A stretch of 39,096 nt of DNA from an uncultured Collinsella sp. (GCA_902493985.1 CABURR010000017.1:1-39096); one strand, 5' to 3'; counted from the stretch's first letter, positions 7,614 through 16,108 are shown. Numbers and translations are program-made. Notes: generated from the letters alone by a model not told the origin.

Positions 7614-7988
7614 ATGAGTGAGCAGAACGCCAATCCGGTCGAGCTCTTTGGCATGCGCGTTGCCCATGTGGGCATTAACGCCGCCGACCCGGCAGACGCC
7701 CTGGAGATCGCGGAGCTGTTCTCGACGATGATGGGCCTGCCCGTCATCGAGACCCCGGTTTCGTACTTCAATGATTCGCTGATCGAGATCATGAAGCAGA
7801 ACGGTCGTGGCGCCAAGGGCCACATCGGCTTTGCCGTCAACGACATCGATGCGGCGGAGAAGTGGTTTGCCGAGCGCGGGCTCGAGGTCAACGAGGAGTC
7901 GCGCGTGCTGCTGCCCGACGGCGGCACCAAGCTCGTGTACTTTAAGCGCGAGTTCGCCGGCTTCGCCGTGCACCTGTGCCGCGAGTAG
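7614..7988 (+). CDS. VOC-superfamily (glyoxalase-fold) protein
   Basis: The 124-residue protein has the beta-alpha-beta-beta-beta halves of the vicinal oxygen chelate fold: MRVAHVGINAADPADALEIA, a SYFNDSLIEIMKQ strand pair, then GHIGFAVNDIDAAEKWFAERG and VYFKREFAGFAVHLCRE. His and Glu residues at the expected metal positions are present (HVG, IEIM, HIGF). The family includes glyoxalase I, epimerases and dioxygenases, and the reaction here cannot be assigned. Tight linkage to an orphan PTS IIB suggests a role in sugar-phosphate metabolism. The ATG is close after the IIB stop with no strong ribosome site, suggesting translational coupling. Confidence 0.85.
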   Translation: MSEQNANPVELFGMRVAHVGINAADPADALEIAELFSTMMGLPVIETPVSYFNDSLIEIMKQNGRGAKGHIGFAVNDIDAAEKWFAERGLEVNEESRVLLPDGGTKLVYFKREFAGFAVHLCRE

Positions 7989-8012
7989 CGCACAAGCTGC
8001 CATAGCTAGCAA

Positions 8013-8049
8013 AAAGGGATAGGGCCGCGTGACCCTATCCCTTTATTTA
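8013..8049. terminator. Bidirectional terminator between VOC gene and sensor kinase
   Basis: Perfect 12-base arms aaagggataggg (8013-8024) and ccctatcccttt (8033-8044) have an A-run on the left and a T-rich tail on the right. The hairpin can therefore end both convergent transcripts. Confidence 0.9.
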
Positions 8050-8062
8050 TGCCGAGACGCCC

Positions 8063-9358
8063 CTACCGTGGCAGGCGAATCGTAAAGCGGCTGCCGACGC
8101 CCTCAACCGAGGTCACGCCGATGACACCGCCATGGCTATCGACGATCCACTTGGCAATGGCAAGCCCCAGACCCGAGCCCTGCGCGCCGGCATCGCGTGC
8201 GTTGTCGGCTCGGTAGAACCGTTCAAACGCGTGAGCTGCGGATTCCTGGTTCATGCCGATGCCTTCGTCCTCAACACTTATGCCGATCGTGCCCGCGCCC
8301 GCATCGGGCGTTATGCCAAATGTGACGGTCGTTCCCGCATCCGAGTACTTGGCGGCATTCTGCACGATCACGCGCAGAGCCTGCTTCACGAGTGCCACGT
8401 CGACGGGCGCGTCGCAGTGCGGGTCGCTGATAAGCACGGCGTCAAAGGCCAGCCGATACGTGTGCGTGGCATCGATCATCTGCGATTCCTCGCACACCTC
8501 GCCGACCAGTGCGGCCAGGTTGGTATCCGCACGCCGCAGGACCGTGCGTCCGGCATCGCCGCGCGCCAAAAACAGCAGCTGCTCCACGAGCTCCTGCATG
8601 TGCTCGCTTTCGGCCTTGAGGGACGCGATGGATTCTGCCAGCACGTCCGGGTCGTCTTTGCCCCAGCGGTCGAGCATGTTTACGTAGCCCTGAATCACCG
8701 CGATGGGCGTGCGCAGCTCGTGGCTCGCATCGTTGACAAAGCGCATCTGCTGCAGCTTTGCCTCTTGCATCTGGCGCAGTAGGCGGTTGAGTGCGACCTC
8801 GATACTCGCCAGATCGGCGTCGCCGGTGGTGACGCTCGGCGAGTCGACGCTTGCTCGTTCGATAGCCTGCTCCAGCGTTTCCATTTTGCCGCCGGCGAGT
8901 TGCATGCGGCTGAGTTCGTCCACGCGCAGGGCCAGATCGTTGAGCGGCGCCATGGTGCGGCGCACGCGGCGGGCGCCGCCGAGCATGTTGAGCACGCTGA
9001 TGACCTGCCAACCCACAACGACAAGGTAGAGAGGCCATAGCGTGACGAGGTCCTGCGCGAGGGGGAAGGTCTTGGTGGTGCGCGCAAGCTCGACGGTATA
9101 GGTGAGCGTTGTCGGGTCCCAGCCGCGCGCGGGCGTCAGCGACATGCCGTGAACGGTGGTGCCGGGGATCCATCCTGCGGTAAACGCGCCGTCGGGCAGC
9201 GTCTGGTTGTATCCATAGACGAGGATCGCCGCCGCAATCACCATCAGCAGCAGATCGAGCCAGACGTAGCTCATCAAGCGGCGCCACATATAGCTCCAGT
9301 TGATGGCGCGGGCGATGGAGGTGACGCGCTTGGCCTCGGCGTTACGCGCGGCAGACAT
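8063..9358 (-). CDS. Sensor histidine kinase
   Basis: The 431-residue kinase has two membrane helices (about 31-50 and 104-126) enclosing a small extracytoplasmic domain. A HAMP-like linker follows, then a HisKA helix with phospho-acceptor His213 in FVNDASHELRTPIAV, and an ATP-binding domain with QNAAKYSD (about 333), DEGIGM (364) and GSGLGLAIAK (394). It should autophosphorylate and pass phosphate to the regulator encoded upstream. The start overlaps the regulator's last codons by 17 bases, which indicates translational coupling. The longer upstream frame lies in the regulator gene and is rejected. The signal sensed is unknown. Confidence 0.95.
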   Translation of the reverse strand: MSAARNAEAKRVTSIARAINWSYMWRRLMSYVWLDLLLMVIAAAILVYGYNQTLPDGAFTAGWIPGTTVHGMSLTPARGWDPTTLTYTVELARTTKTFPLAQDLVTLWPLYLVVVGWQVISVLNMLGGARRVRRTMAPLNDLALRVDELSRMQLAGGKMETLEQAIERASVDSPSVTTGDADLASIEVALNRLLRQMQEAKLQQMRFVNDASHELRTPIAVIQGYVNMLDRWGKDDPDVLAESIASLKAESEHMQELVEQLLFLARGDAGRTVLRRADTNLAALVGEVCEESQMIDATHTYRLAFDAVLISDPHCDAPVDVALVKQALRVIVQNAAKYSDAGTTVTFGITPDAGAGTIGISVEDEGIGMNQESAAHAFERFYRADNARDAGAQGSGLGLAIAKWIVDSHGGVIGVTSVEGVGSRFTIRLPR

Positions 9359-10127
9359 AGCCCACCCCGCGCACGGTCTGGATGATGCGGGCGCCGCCGG
9401 CGTCCTCGATCTTGGCACGCAGGTGTGCGATGTGCACGTCGACGTTGTTGGTGTCGCCCACGTATTCGTAGCCCAGCGCTTCGTGCGCGATGCGCTCGCG
9501 CGTGAGCACGGTCTCGGCATGCGCCATAAGCAGGGCGAGGACGTCGAACTCGCGGGCAGTGAGCGCGATGGGCGAGCCGCCGACCGTGACTTCGCGGCGG
9601 TCGGGGTCGAGCGCGACCGAACCCACGGTGAGCGCGGCGGGGGAGGGCGCGACGGAAGCCTGGGCCGAGTCGCTGACCGGGGGTATCGCAGTGGCGCCGA
9701 CATCCGCGCCGCTCGCCGCGCCCGTCCCGGCGCCGGCGCCGCCAACGCCCGAAGCCGCCCGCACGGCCTCCGAGCGCTTCAACGCCACGCGGATCCGTGC
9801 GAACAGCTCCTCAATCGCAAACGGCTTGGTCAGGTAATCGTCGGCACCGGCATCGAGCCCGGCCACCTTGTCCATCACGGCATCGCGCGCGGTGACCATG
9901 ATCACCGGCACATCCTTGTGCTTGCGTACGCGCCGCAGCACTTCCATGCCGTTGAGCTGCGGCAACAGCACATCGAGCAGAATCAGATCGTAGTTGCGCT
10001 CCAGCGCCAGGTCCACGGCGGTGCGGCCGTCGGCGGCGTGCTCCACCTGGTAGCCCTCGTGCTCCAGCTCGAGCGTCACAAAGCGGGCGATTTTCTCCTC
10101 GTCCTCTACGATCAGGATCCGTACCAT
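9342..10127 (-). CDS. OmpR/PhoB-type response regulator
   Basis: This 261-residue regulator has a receiver domain (1-118; acidic pocket E8/D9, phospho-acceptor D52 in LLDVLLPQLNG, K101 in YLTKPF) and a C-terminal winged helix ending TVRGVGYVCRA. The two are joined by an unusually long linker of about 45 residues (about 122-168), rich in Ala, Gly and Ser. The linker explains a length well above the usual 225-235. It probably acts on its own promoter and on unknown targets. It follows the DUF4342-like gene by 18 bases and overlaps the kinase gene, giving a three-gene operon. Confidence 0.95.
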   Translation of the reverse strand: MVRILIVEDEEKIARFVTLELEHEGYQVEHAADGRTAVDLALERNYDLILLDVLLPQLNGMEVLRRVRKHKDVPVIMVTARDAVMDKVAGLDAGADDYLTKPFAIEELFARIRVALKRSEAVRAASGVGGAGAGTGAASGADVGATAIPPVSDSAQASVAPSPAALTVGSVALDPDRREVTVGGSPIALTAREFDVLALLMAHAETVLTRERIAHEALGYEYVGDTNNVDVHIAHLRAKIEDAGGARIIQTVRGVGYVCRA

Positions 10128-10145
10128 GCGTGCCCCCGTCTGCGA

Positions 10146-10688
10146 TTACTTGTCGTCGTTGAGATTTTGCTTGATGTCGTCCGCGGCATCGGCAGCGTGA
10201 TTCATAAGGTTGTTGATGCTGCCGGGCACGTCGCCGTCGCTGTCGATGCGGTAGCGCATGCCAAAGAACAGGCCAATCAGCATCAGCCATATCGTGGCGC
10301 CCCAGGCAAACAGCGCGACGATGGGGATCAGGATGGGAATGTTGAGGATGATCGCATCGCGGCGCGTGGCGATAAACTTGGTGTCCAGGCTCAGGCGGAA
10401 GAGCTTTTTGAGGTACTCCCACACGCTGTCCATCTTCTTGGAGAAGTCGGTCTTTTCACTCGACTTTTCGTAGGCGGCCTGCGCGGCGACCATCTCGGCC
10501 GAGGGCTCATCGACCGGCTCAGACTCGGTGGCGGCGTGCGCCGACGTTGTCTGGGTCTTGCCCTGCGACTCGAGCCAAATGATGGCATCCAAGACGTTGC
10601 CGTCGGCGGCGTCGAGCGCGGCCTTGGCATCGGTGTAGCTCACGTTGCACTTGGTGCGGATGGTTTCAACTTTTTCGAGGTCGTCCAT
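10146..10688 (-). CDS. UBA/TS-N-like, DUF4342-type membrane protein
   Basis: The 180-residue protein starts with a three-helix UBA/TS-N-like module (about 3-43, VETIRTKCNVSYTDAKAALD and GNVLDAIIWLESQGK), as in elongation factor Ts and DUF4342 proteins. An acidic linker follows, then a basic amphipathic region and two adjacent membrane helices (about 112-148, IILNIPILIPIVALFAWGAT and WLMLIGLFFGMRY), then a short polar tail. Function is unknown. Its place as first gene of the two-component operon suggests it is either a target of the system or part of its signal input. A promoter is visible at 10808-10835 on the minus strand. Confidence 0.8.
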   Translation of the reverse strand: MDDLEKVETIRTKCNVSYTDAKAALDAADGNVLDAIIWLESQGKTQTTSAHAATESEPVDEPSAEMVAAQAAYEKSSEKTDFSKKMDSVWEYLKKLFRLSLDTKFIATRRDAIILNIPILIPIVALFAWGATIWLMLIGLFFGMRYRIDSDGDVPGSINNLMNHAADAADDIKQNLNDDK

Positions 10689-11021
10689 GACCTGTTCCTT
10701 TCGTTCGATGGGCGCGACGCCGGGCGATCTGCCCGGGCGCGAGCGTTGCGTTCGGCGGTCTGCGTTGCGCGGCGCCGCCCCGCCCTTGGTCGAACTCTAT
10801 AGTGCAGGTTATAGATTAAGCGATTCTTGAGCCAAGATTAATGTTGGATGAGTTTTTGGGTGGCGGTGGGGAAGTATTGGACCTCGATAGCGGGGGATGG
10901 GGTGCTGGTAGTAAAGCGGTGTCAAGGGTTGGTCGAGCGGGCGGTTTTTAGGCGACTGGGACATGGCGGGCGGTCGATCACCTATACTGGTTGGGCTCAA
11001 CTGGAGAGGTGATAGCTAGTT
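10689..11021. other. Divergent intergenic region, 333 bases
   Basis: The left part carries the promoter of the leftward DUF4342/two-component operon (10808-10835). The right part carries a TATACT at 10983-10988 suited to the rightward Nudix gene, without a good -35. The middle is G-rich on the plus strand and holds no credible gene. Confidence 0.6.
10808..10835 (-). promoter_or_regulatory. Promoter of the DUF4342/two-component operon
   Basis: On the minus strand TTGGCT (10835-10830) and TATAAC (10813-10808) are separated by 16 bases. The leader to the ATG at 10688 would be about 110 bases, long enough for post-transcriptional control. Confidence 0.5.
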
Positions 11022-11417
11022 ATGAAATCAATCAATGTTGCAGCGGCGATTATTCAGAAGGACGGAAAAATCCTGAGTTGTCAGCGCGGCTATGGAGAAT
11101 TTAAAGATGGCTGGGAGTTTCCGGGCGGCAAGCTCGAGCCGGGCGAGACCGGCGAGCAGGCGATCGTGCGCGAGATTCAGGAGGAACTCGAGGTCACGAT
11201 CGGCAATCTCGACTATCTGTGCACGGTTGAGCACGATTACGAGACGTTCCACCTGTCGATGCAGTGCTACCTGGCTAATATCCTTTCGGGGGAGTTCAAA
11301 GAGCACGCTCACGAGGACATGAAGTGGCTCGATACCAATAACCTGTGGGATGTCGATTGGCTTCCGGCGGACGTTAAAGTCGTTAGGGAACTCGAAAAGA
11401 AACTCGGGCTTAAGTAA
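11022..11417 (+). CDS. Nudix hydrolase, MutT/CTP-pyrophosphohydrolase type
   Basis: The 131-residue protein carries a complete Nudix box from the GGKLEPGE start to the REIQEELEV end, with the metal-binding Glu residues intact. The N-terminal INVAAAIIQKDGKILSCQRG strand and the WEFPGGK run are typical of MutT and the YnjG/NudG CTP-pyrophosphohydrolases. It probably removes pyrophosphate from oxidised or modified nucleoside triphosphates. The start is preceded by GGAGAGG at about 9 bases, and it ends at a hairpin shared with the convergent helicase gene. Confidence 0.93.
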   Translation: MKSINVAAAIIQKDGKILSCQRGYGEFKDGWEFPGGKLEPGETGEQAIVREIQEELEVTIGNLDYLCTVEHDYETFHLSMQCYLANILSGEFKEHAHEDMKWLDTNNLWDVDWLPADVKVVRELEKKLGLK

Positions 11418-11418
11418 G

Positions 11419-11455
11419 AAAGGAGCGGGTGCCACATGGTGCCTCGCTCCTTTTT
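11419..11455. terminator. Terminator between convergent Nudix and helicase genes
   Basis: Arms aaaggagcg (11419-11427) and cgctccttt (11445-11453) are followed by a T-run on the plus strand and preceded by A residues. It can serve both directions. Confidence 0.85.
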
Positions 11456-11456
11456 G

Positions 11457-14333
11457 CTACTCGGCTCCACTAAGATCGCTGAGCATAAACTCGTAAATGT
11501 CCTGACGCACGGGCGCATTGAGCTCATATTCGATTTCGACGGTGTTGTCGCCGCTCTTAGTTTTAATAGCTTCGAACTTGCCGGTCGGATGCATTTCGCC
11601 TAAGAAATAGAACTCCCTACCGCCCTTATCGTCCTTGTTCTTACGCATAAACAAATATGTCTTTAGCCCGTTGCCCGGCCATGCCTGCAGGCGCTGAATC
11701 TCGGGGGAGTTGAGCGTGCGGTTGTTCTTAGAGATTGCAACTAGCTTACTCGGCGAAACAAAGCGGTCTTCATACTGAATGGACTCGCTAATGTCGGGCG
11801 CCTTGTCATAGTTAATAAACACGGGGAATGTATTGGTCTTCTCGTCGTAGAAGTAGCCGCCAAGATTTTGGCCGTTGATGTTCTTTTCCCAGTTCATCAA
11901 GCGGCAAACCTCTTCGTACGTGTACTTGGCGTTGAGAACGAAATTTGTGTTTTCGTACGTCTCGGCATAGTCGAGTCGGTTGCGCGCGATACCAAAATCC
12001 AGCACCTCGAGAACCTGGCGTTTGAACTCGGCATTGCGCAGAGCGGTCGCAAAGGCTTCGGTCAGACGAGGTCCGCATCCATCGTCAATAAGCAGGGAAA
12101 CGAAATCCTTAGGAGTGGCAAAGTCGCCCTTAAGGACAGCAATTGCCGACCTAACGGCGCTGTCCTTAAGTTGTGTGCGGTAGTTCCTAAGCGCGGCCTC
12201 GCGCATATGTTGATAGCCCTCATGCCCGGATTCGACGAGCGTTTGAAGTAAATAGAGGTCTTCGAAACGCTTGCCCGCAGAGAGTTTTTGAGAAATAAAC
12301 TTAAGAATCTTGGTTTGATCTGAAGAAAACTGAACCGTGTAGTCCGGTTCGTATTTGGAAAGAAATGCGTGGTAGGACCCCAGGCCGCTGTTCTTGAAGA
12401 TGAGCAGCGGATCAATGGAACCGTTGCGATCAAATTCGAGTAGCGAGGGGATCTTGCCGAGCTTCTGGCGCAGGTCGAGATACTCATTTTTCAAAAACCT
12501 GATAGAAGTAAAGTCGCCGCCATCGATGGCCTTATAGATACGTGCCTCGGAAATGCGGTCGAAGCTCACGGTGGAGCATCCGGGAATTGCGGAATCGCCC
12601 TCTTGGACGAGGCGGCGTAGACGATCTTTGTTGTACGTCTTGTCACCCGAAAGCGCGATGGGCACCAAGAAGTTGCTCTGGTAATTGCCAATAAAGTCTA
12701 GTACCAGTGCGTATTCCTTGCCATCATTCAGGCGCAAACCTCGTCCGAGCTGCTGAATAAAGATGATTGCGGAGTCGGTGCGTCGAAGCATGATGATCTG
12801 ATTGAGCGAGGGGATGTCGACGCCTTCGTTCATGATATCGACCGAGAAAATGTACTCGAGCTCGCCGGCTTCAAGTCGGCTGATCGCGGCATCGCGGACT
12901 TCATCGGAATCTTGACCGCTAATCGCAGCCGTTCGATATCCGAGAACGTTGAATTTGCGCGACAGTTCTTCGGCCTCGGCGTTTCGATTGCAGAAAATTA
13001 AGCCCCTGCGGTTGCTTTTGGCGACGCTATATTCTTCGATCTTCTCGGTGATGTGACGCACGCGTTCATCGGACGTCAAACGCCCGAACAGAGCGGTATC
13101 TTCGACCGTCTCATCGTCAATCTCCAGATCGTGAATGCCAAAATAATGGAAGGGGGCTAGCATCTCTTCGGCCAAAGCGTCCTGCAGCGTGATCTGGAAC
13201 GCGATGACGTGATTAAAAAGGGCAAAGACGTCGTAGCCGTCGGTGCGATTAGGCGTAGCGGTCATGCCAAGATAAAACCGAGGCGTAAAGTGCGACATGA
13301 TGGATTGGTAGCTCTGAGATCCCGTGCGGTGGGCCTCGTCGATGACGATATAGTCGAACTCATCGGGACGGAAACCGCTCAGATGTTTGGCGACCGAAGA
13401 ACACATGGCAAACACGCAGGTGGCATTGCTTATATTCTTGCCAGTTTGATAGGTGTCGAACGTATAGGTACTACCTAAGAGGCGTTCGTAGCTTGCGCGG
13501 GAGGCGTCTATAATGCGCCGGCGGTGCGCAAGAAAGAGGACGCGCCGGGGTTTAGTTGCGAGCACGTCGAACGCCGAAAGGAAGGTCTTGCCAGTGCCGG
13601 TTGCCGAGACCAGCAGGGCACGAGTCTCGCCCTTGCGGTGGATTGCGCCGAGCGCCTCAAGGGCGCGCTGCTGCATTTTATTGGGCTTGATTTCTTCGAG
13701 GTCGTTCGTGGTTGGGCTAACAGTTGCCTGGAACGTCGGTTTCGATTTGGGCTTTGACGGATGTGCCGATCGATATGCGGCATAGTTCTCAATCCAGTCT
13801 TGGGAAAGCAAAACGGTTGAGGTGTCGTTCCACAACGAATTGAACTCGCCCCTAAGCTCTCCGAGCAGGCGGCTGTTTTCAACGGTCTGGTACAGCACAT
13901 TCCATTCTTTATTACAGGTGAGGGCGGTCTGCGTCATGTTCGAGCTGCCGACGATGACCGTGCTGGTTTCGCCCTTATCAAAAATGTATCCCTTGGCATG
14001 CAGATTACCCTGGAATACGCGAACTTCCATGTTGTCGTATTCCAGGAGCTTGCGAAAGGCATCGGGTGAGTTGAAGTTGAGATAGGTGGACGTGAGCAGC
14101 CTGCCCTTAATGCCACGCTGCTTGAGCTCCTGGAACGTCTCGACCAGGATTTGAAGGCCGCCGTCTGCAACAAACGCTACGCAAAAGTCAAAAGAGCCGC
14201 AGGTTGAGAGCTGCTCCTTCATAACGGATAGTAGTGTTCCGCCTGTCGCCTTCGAGTTGGCGATGAGCTTGGGTGAATCGTTCTCGCGTGCAAGCGAGTC
14301 GAATTCAATATCAATCTGCTGCTGCGTAGTCAT
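11457..14333 (-). CDS. PLD-nuclease / DEAH-helicase / DUF3427 fusion protein
   Basis: This is a 958-residue three-part protein. Residues 1-150 form a phospholipase-D-like nuclease domain with one HxK motif (NLHAKGYIF, about 111-113) and a downstream GSSNMTQTAL. Residues about 220-560 are a superfamily 2 helicase: SATGTGKT (244-250), IDEAH (331-335), MTATPNRTDG, then the C-terminal helicase lobe with NEGVDIPSL and QQLGRGLR. The remainder is a DUF3427-type region with no recognised catalytic motif. It likely tracks and cuts DNA. Such combinations occur in phage-defence and mobile regions, but a defence role is inferred. I chose the ATG at 14333 over a TTG at 14342 because AAAGG is then 10 bases away. 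Base composition is visibly richer in A+T than flanking genes. Confidence 0.9.
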   Translation of the reverse strand: MTTQQQIDIEFDSLARENDSPKLIANSKATGGTLLSVMKEQLSTCGSFDFCVAFVADGGLQILVETFQELKQRGIKGRLLTSTYLNFNSPDAFRKLLEYDNMEVRVFQGNLHAKGYIFDKGETSTVIVGSSNMTQTALTCNKEWNVLYQTVENSRLLGELRGEFNSLWNDTSTVLLSQDWIENYAAYRSAHPSKPKSKPTFQATVSPTTNDLEEIKPNKMQQRALEALGAIHRKGETRALLVSATGTGKTFLSAFDVLATKPRRVLFLAHRRRIIDASRASYERLLGSTYTFDTYQTGKNISNATCVFAMCSSVAKHLSGFRPDEFDYIVIDEAHRTGSQSYQSIMSHFTPRFYLGMTATPNRTDGYDVFALFNHVIAFQITLQDALAEEMLAPFHYFGIHDLEIDDETVEDTALFGRLTSDERVRHITEKIEEYSVAKSNRRGLIFCNRNAEAEELSRKFNVLGYRTAAISGQDSDEVRDAAISRLEAGELEYIFSVDIMNEGVDIPSLNQIIMLRRTDSAIIFIQQLGRGLRLNDGKEYALVLDFIGNYQSNFLVPIALSGDKTYNKDRLRRLVQEGDSAIPGCSTVSFDRISEARIYKAIDGGDFTSIRFLKNEYLDLRQKLGKIPSLLEFDRNGSIDPLLIFKNSGLGSYHAFLSKYEPDYTVQFSSDQTKILKFISQKLSAGKRFEDLYLLQTLVESGHEGYQHMREAALRNYRTQLKDSAVRSAIAVLKGDFATPKDFVSLLIDDGCGPRLTEAFATALRNAEFKRQVLEVLDFGIARNRLDYAETYENTNFVLNAKYTYEEVCRLMNWEKNINGQNLGGYFYDEKTNTFPVFINYDKAPDISESIQYEDRFVSPSKLVAISKNNRTLNSPEIQRLQAWPGNGLKTYLFMRKNKDDKGGREFYFLGEMHPTGKFEAIKTKSGDNTVEIEYELNAPVRQDIYEFMLSDLSGAE

Positions 14334-14635
14334 CCCGGCCAAACCTTTCGAAAGACTATGTTGGCGCCAGGATAACAGATCGATCGTTCGTGTTTTGGGC
14401 GGCTTCTCTTTCCGGTCTCGTTTTATAGGTGGTTGGGAGGAGACACACTCTCAATAGCAAGCGACTTCCACGGCCCAGTGTCGTCCGTTGTCTGCGCCTT
14501 GGCGTGGCCTCGCCAGAATCCGGTTGCAAATGACCCGGAGACGATTCTGCAAGTTTTTGTCACTTGTAAGAAAAACTTGCAGAATTCGCAAGTTTTTGTC
14601 ATGCTATGAGAAAAACTTGCAGATTGGGGCGAACG
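14334..14635. other. Divergent intergenic region of the accessory island
   Basis: About 300 bases lie between the helicase and ATPase genes. The right third holds two palindromes and a promoter (14544-14620). The rest contains no credible gene; a 7-base repeat cagaatc/gattctg (14514-14520 and 14543-14549) frames part of it. The helicase promoter is not obvious. Confidence 0.55.
14544..14620 (+). promoter_or_regulatory. Tandem palindromic operator over the ATPase promoter
   Basis: Two palindromes share the half-site gcaagttttt. The first has perfect 15-base arms (14544-14558 and 14571-14585) around a 12-base spacer. The second has 10-base arms (14588-14597 and 14611-14620) around 13 bases. 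A TTGTCA (14557-14562) and CAGAAT (14580-14585) with a 17-base spacer form a plausible promoter inside the first palindrome, so a bound protein would block transcription. The likely ligand is the ATPase itself or an unlinked repressor; this is inference. Confidence 0.7.
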
Positions 14636-15931
14636 ATGAACAACCGGATGGTCCCTAGAAATCGATATCTCGAAAAATTGATTGCCTTTCGTGACGCGGA
14701 TGTCATCAAGGTCGTAACGGGTATGCGCCGTTGTGGCAAATCGACGCTTCTGGACATGATGCGCAAACATCTTGAGGATAACGGCGTTCCATCCGAATGT
14801 CTTTTGACCTTTAAGATGGAGTCGTTTGAGCTGGAGGGCGTGCGTGATTGGCGAGAGCTTTACCGCCACGTCGACGGCCTAATGCCTGCTGGTAAGAGGT
14901 GCTATCTCTTCTTCGACGAGCTCCAGGAGGTTGCCGGATGGGAGAAGGCGATTAACGCACTTCGTGTCGACCGGGACTGCGATATATATGTTACGGGTTC
15001 GAATGCTTTTCTCCTCTCGTCAGAGATTGCGACCTTAATCTCGGGCAGGTATGTCGAGATTCGGATGCATCCGCTCACTTTTTCGGAATATGTCGACTTT
15101 CTTGGTCCGACTGACGTCACGAATAGGCTCGCTGTTTTTGATCGGGAGGACATCGTTGCGCTCGACGATCTTCTCGACCGTTATCTTACGTTTGGAGGCC
15201 TGCCGTTTCTCGTTGCTTCAAAGCTACCGGAGCAGGAAATGAAGGACTATATCTGGAGCACGTACCAAACAATCGTCGGGCGCGACATTTTGGCTCGCGA
15301 GGCGCGTCGGGGTAGACGGTCGGTGACGAGCAGGAGTGTGCTCGACCGCGTCACTTCCTACTTGGCTGATAACATTTCAAACCCGACATCAATTAATAAA
15401 ATCGTTGGAACGCTGGCAGAGAACGGGGCGAAATCCTCGCACGGCGTCGTGGACACTTGTGTGTCTGCCCTTGAGGAGACCTATATCTTCTCGCACGCGC
15501 GCCGATTTGATATTAAGGGTCGGGACATTTTGAAGACCGGTGGCAAGTTCTACATTGAGGATCTGGGGCTTCGAGCTTTCTTGGATGGGTATCGCGGCAG
15601 CGACAGCGGGCGTGTTCTCGAAAATGCCGTTTACAATCGCCTTGTCTATGACGGATACCAGGTCTTTACGGGTCATCTTCGAGATGCCGAAATCGACTTT
15701 GTTGCGATAGGCGACGGCTCGGATCGTAAGTTTATTCAGGTCACAGAGTCGATTGACGAGGAGGCGACGCGCAAGCGTGAATTGCGTCCATTTGAGCTCA
15801 GGTCGCTCGAAAAGATCGCCGGCGGTTACGAGAAGATCATCATCGTTCGCCGGGGAAGCCATCCGACCGACATTGACGGCATCAAAATCGTTTCTGCAGT
15901 CGATTTCTTAATGGGTAGGCTTGGGGCTTAG
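14636..15931 (+). CDS. AAA_14-DUF4143 ATPase
   Basis: The 431-residue protein has an N-terminal AAA+ ATPase domain of the AAA_14 type, with a Walker A in VTGMRRCGKSTLL (about 28-37) and a Walker B in CYLFFDELQEV (about 90-98). A TGSNAFLLSSEIAT sensor region and a SGRYVEIRMHPLTFSEY segment follow. The C-terminal DUF4143 domain is related to PD-(D/E)XK nucleases: VLENAVYNRL, AEIDFVAI and KFIQVTES fit the E, D and QxT positions. These proteins are common in gut Actinobacteria and Bacteroidetes, often in several copies, and their role is unknown. The ATG at 14636 is preferred over one at 14606, which sits in the loop of a palindrome. A start at 14648 is also possible. Codon use is looser than in flanking genes. 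Confidence 0.9.
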   Translation: MNNRMVPRNRYLEKLIAFRDADVIKVVTGMRRCGKSTLLDMMRKHLEDNGVPSECLLTFKMESFELEGVRDWRELYRHVDGLMPAGKRCYLFFDELQEVAGWEKAINALRVDRDCDIYVTGSNAFLLSSEIATLISGRYVEIRMHPLTFSEYVDFLGPTDVTNRLAVFDREDIVALDDLLDRYLTFGGLPFLVASKLPEQEMKDYIWSTYQTIVGRDILAREARRGRRSVTSRSVLDRVTSYLADNISNPTSINKIVGTLAENGAKSSHGVVDTCVSALEETYIFSHARRFDIKGRDILKTGGKFYIEDLGLRAFLDGYRGSDSGRVLENAVYNRLVYDGYQVFTGHLRDAEIDFVAIGDGSDRKFIQVTESIDEEATRKRELRPFELRSLEKIAGGYEKIIIVRRGSHPTDIDGIKIVSAVDFLMGRLGA

Positions 15932-16028
15932 GGCGTTTGGAGCGCGTCTGTTTCCTATGCCTAGCGACATTGCCACAGCTCGTGACGCCGCCGGCTTCTT
16001 CCTTTCCGTCGGGCGGCACCAACTCAGC

Positions 16029-16108
16029 TGATCCGTTGGGGATGGAGGAAAGCGGATCATTTTCGGCGCGCCGCAGGTGATACGAATCCTGCGGCGCGCT
16101 GTTTTTTT
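16029..16108 (+). terminator. Hairpin pair ending in a strong intrinsic terminator
   Basis: A first small stem (tgatccg, about 16029-16035, with cggatca) precedes a perfect 12-base stem gcgcgccgcagg (16066-16077) and cctgcggcgcgc (16088-16099), followed by tgttttttt. It lies about 135 bases after the ATPase stop and about 110 bases before the small membrane gene. It may end the ATPase transcript, end an independent small RNA, or attenuate transcription into the next gene. Confidence 0.8.

Noticed and set aside
9359..9745. N-terminal extension of the sensor kinase into the regulator gene
   Set aside because: That frame lies wholly within the regulator coding region and has Arg/Pro-rich shadow composition; the ATG at 9358 gives normal kinase architecture.
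14606..14635. ATG at 14606 as start of the AAA_14-DUF4143 gene
   Set aside because: It lies in the loop of a palindromic operator and inside the predicted start region of the transcript; the ATG at 14636 is more credible.
15960..16060. Possible ZTP-like or other riboswitch before the small membrane gene
   Set aside because: A ctcgtgac and a gggcggcacc string recall parts of known RNAs, but the conserved core and spacing do not fit and the downstream gene gives no metabolic support.
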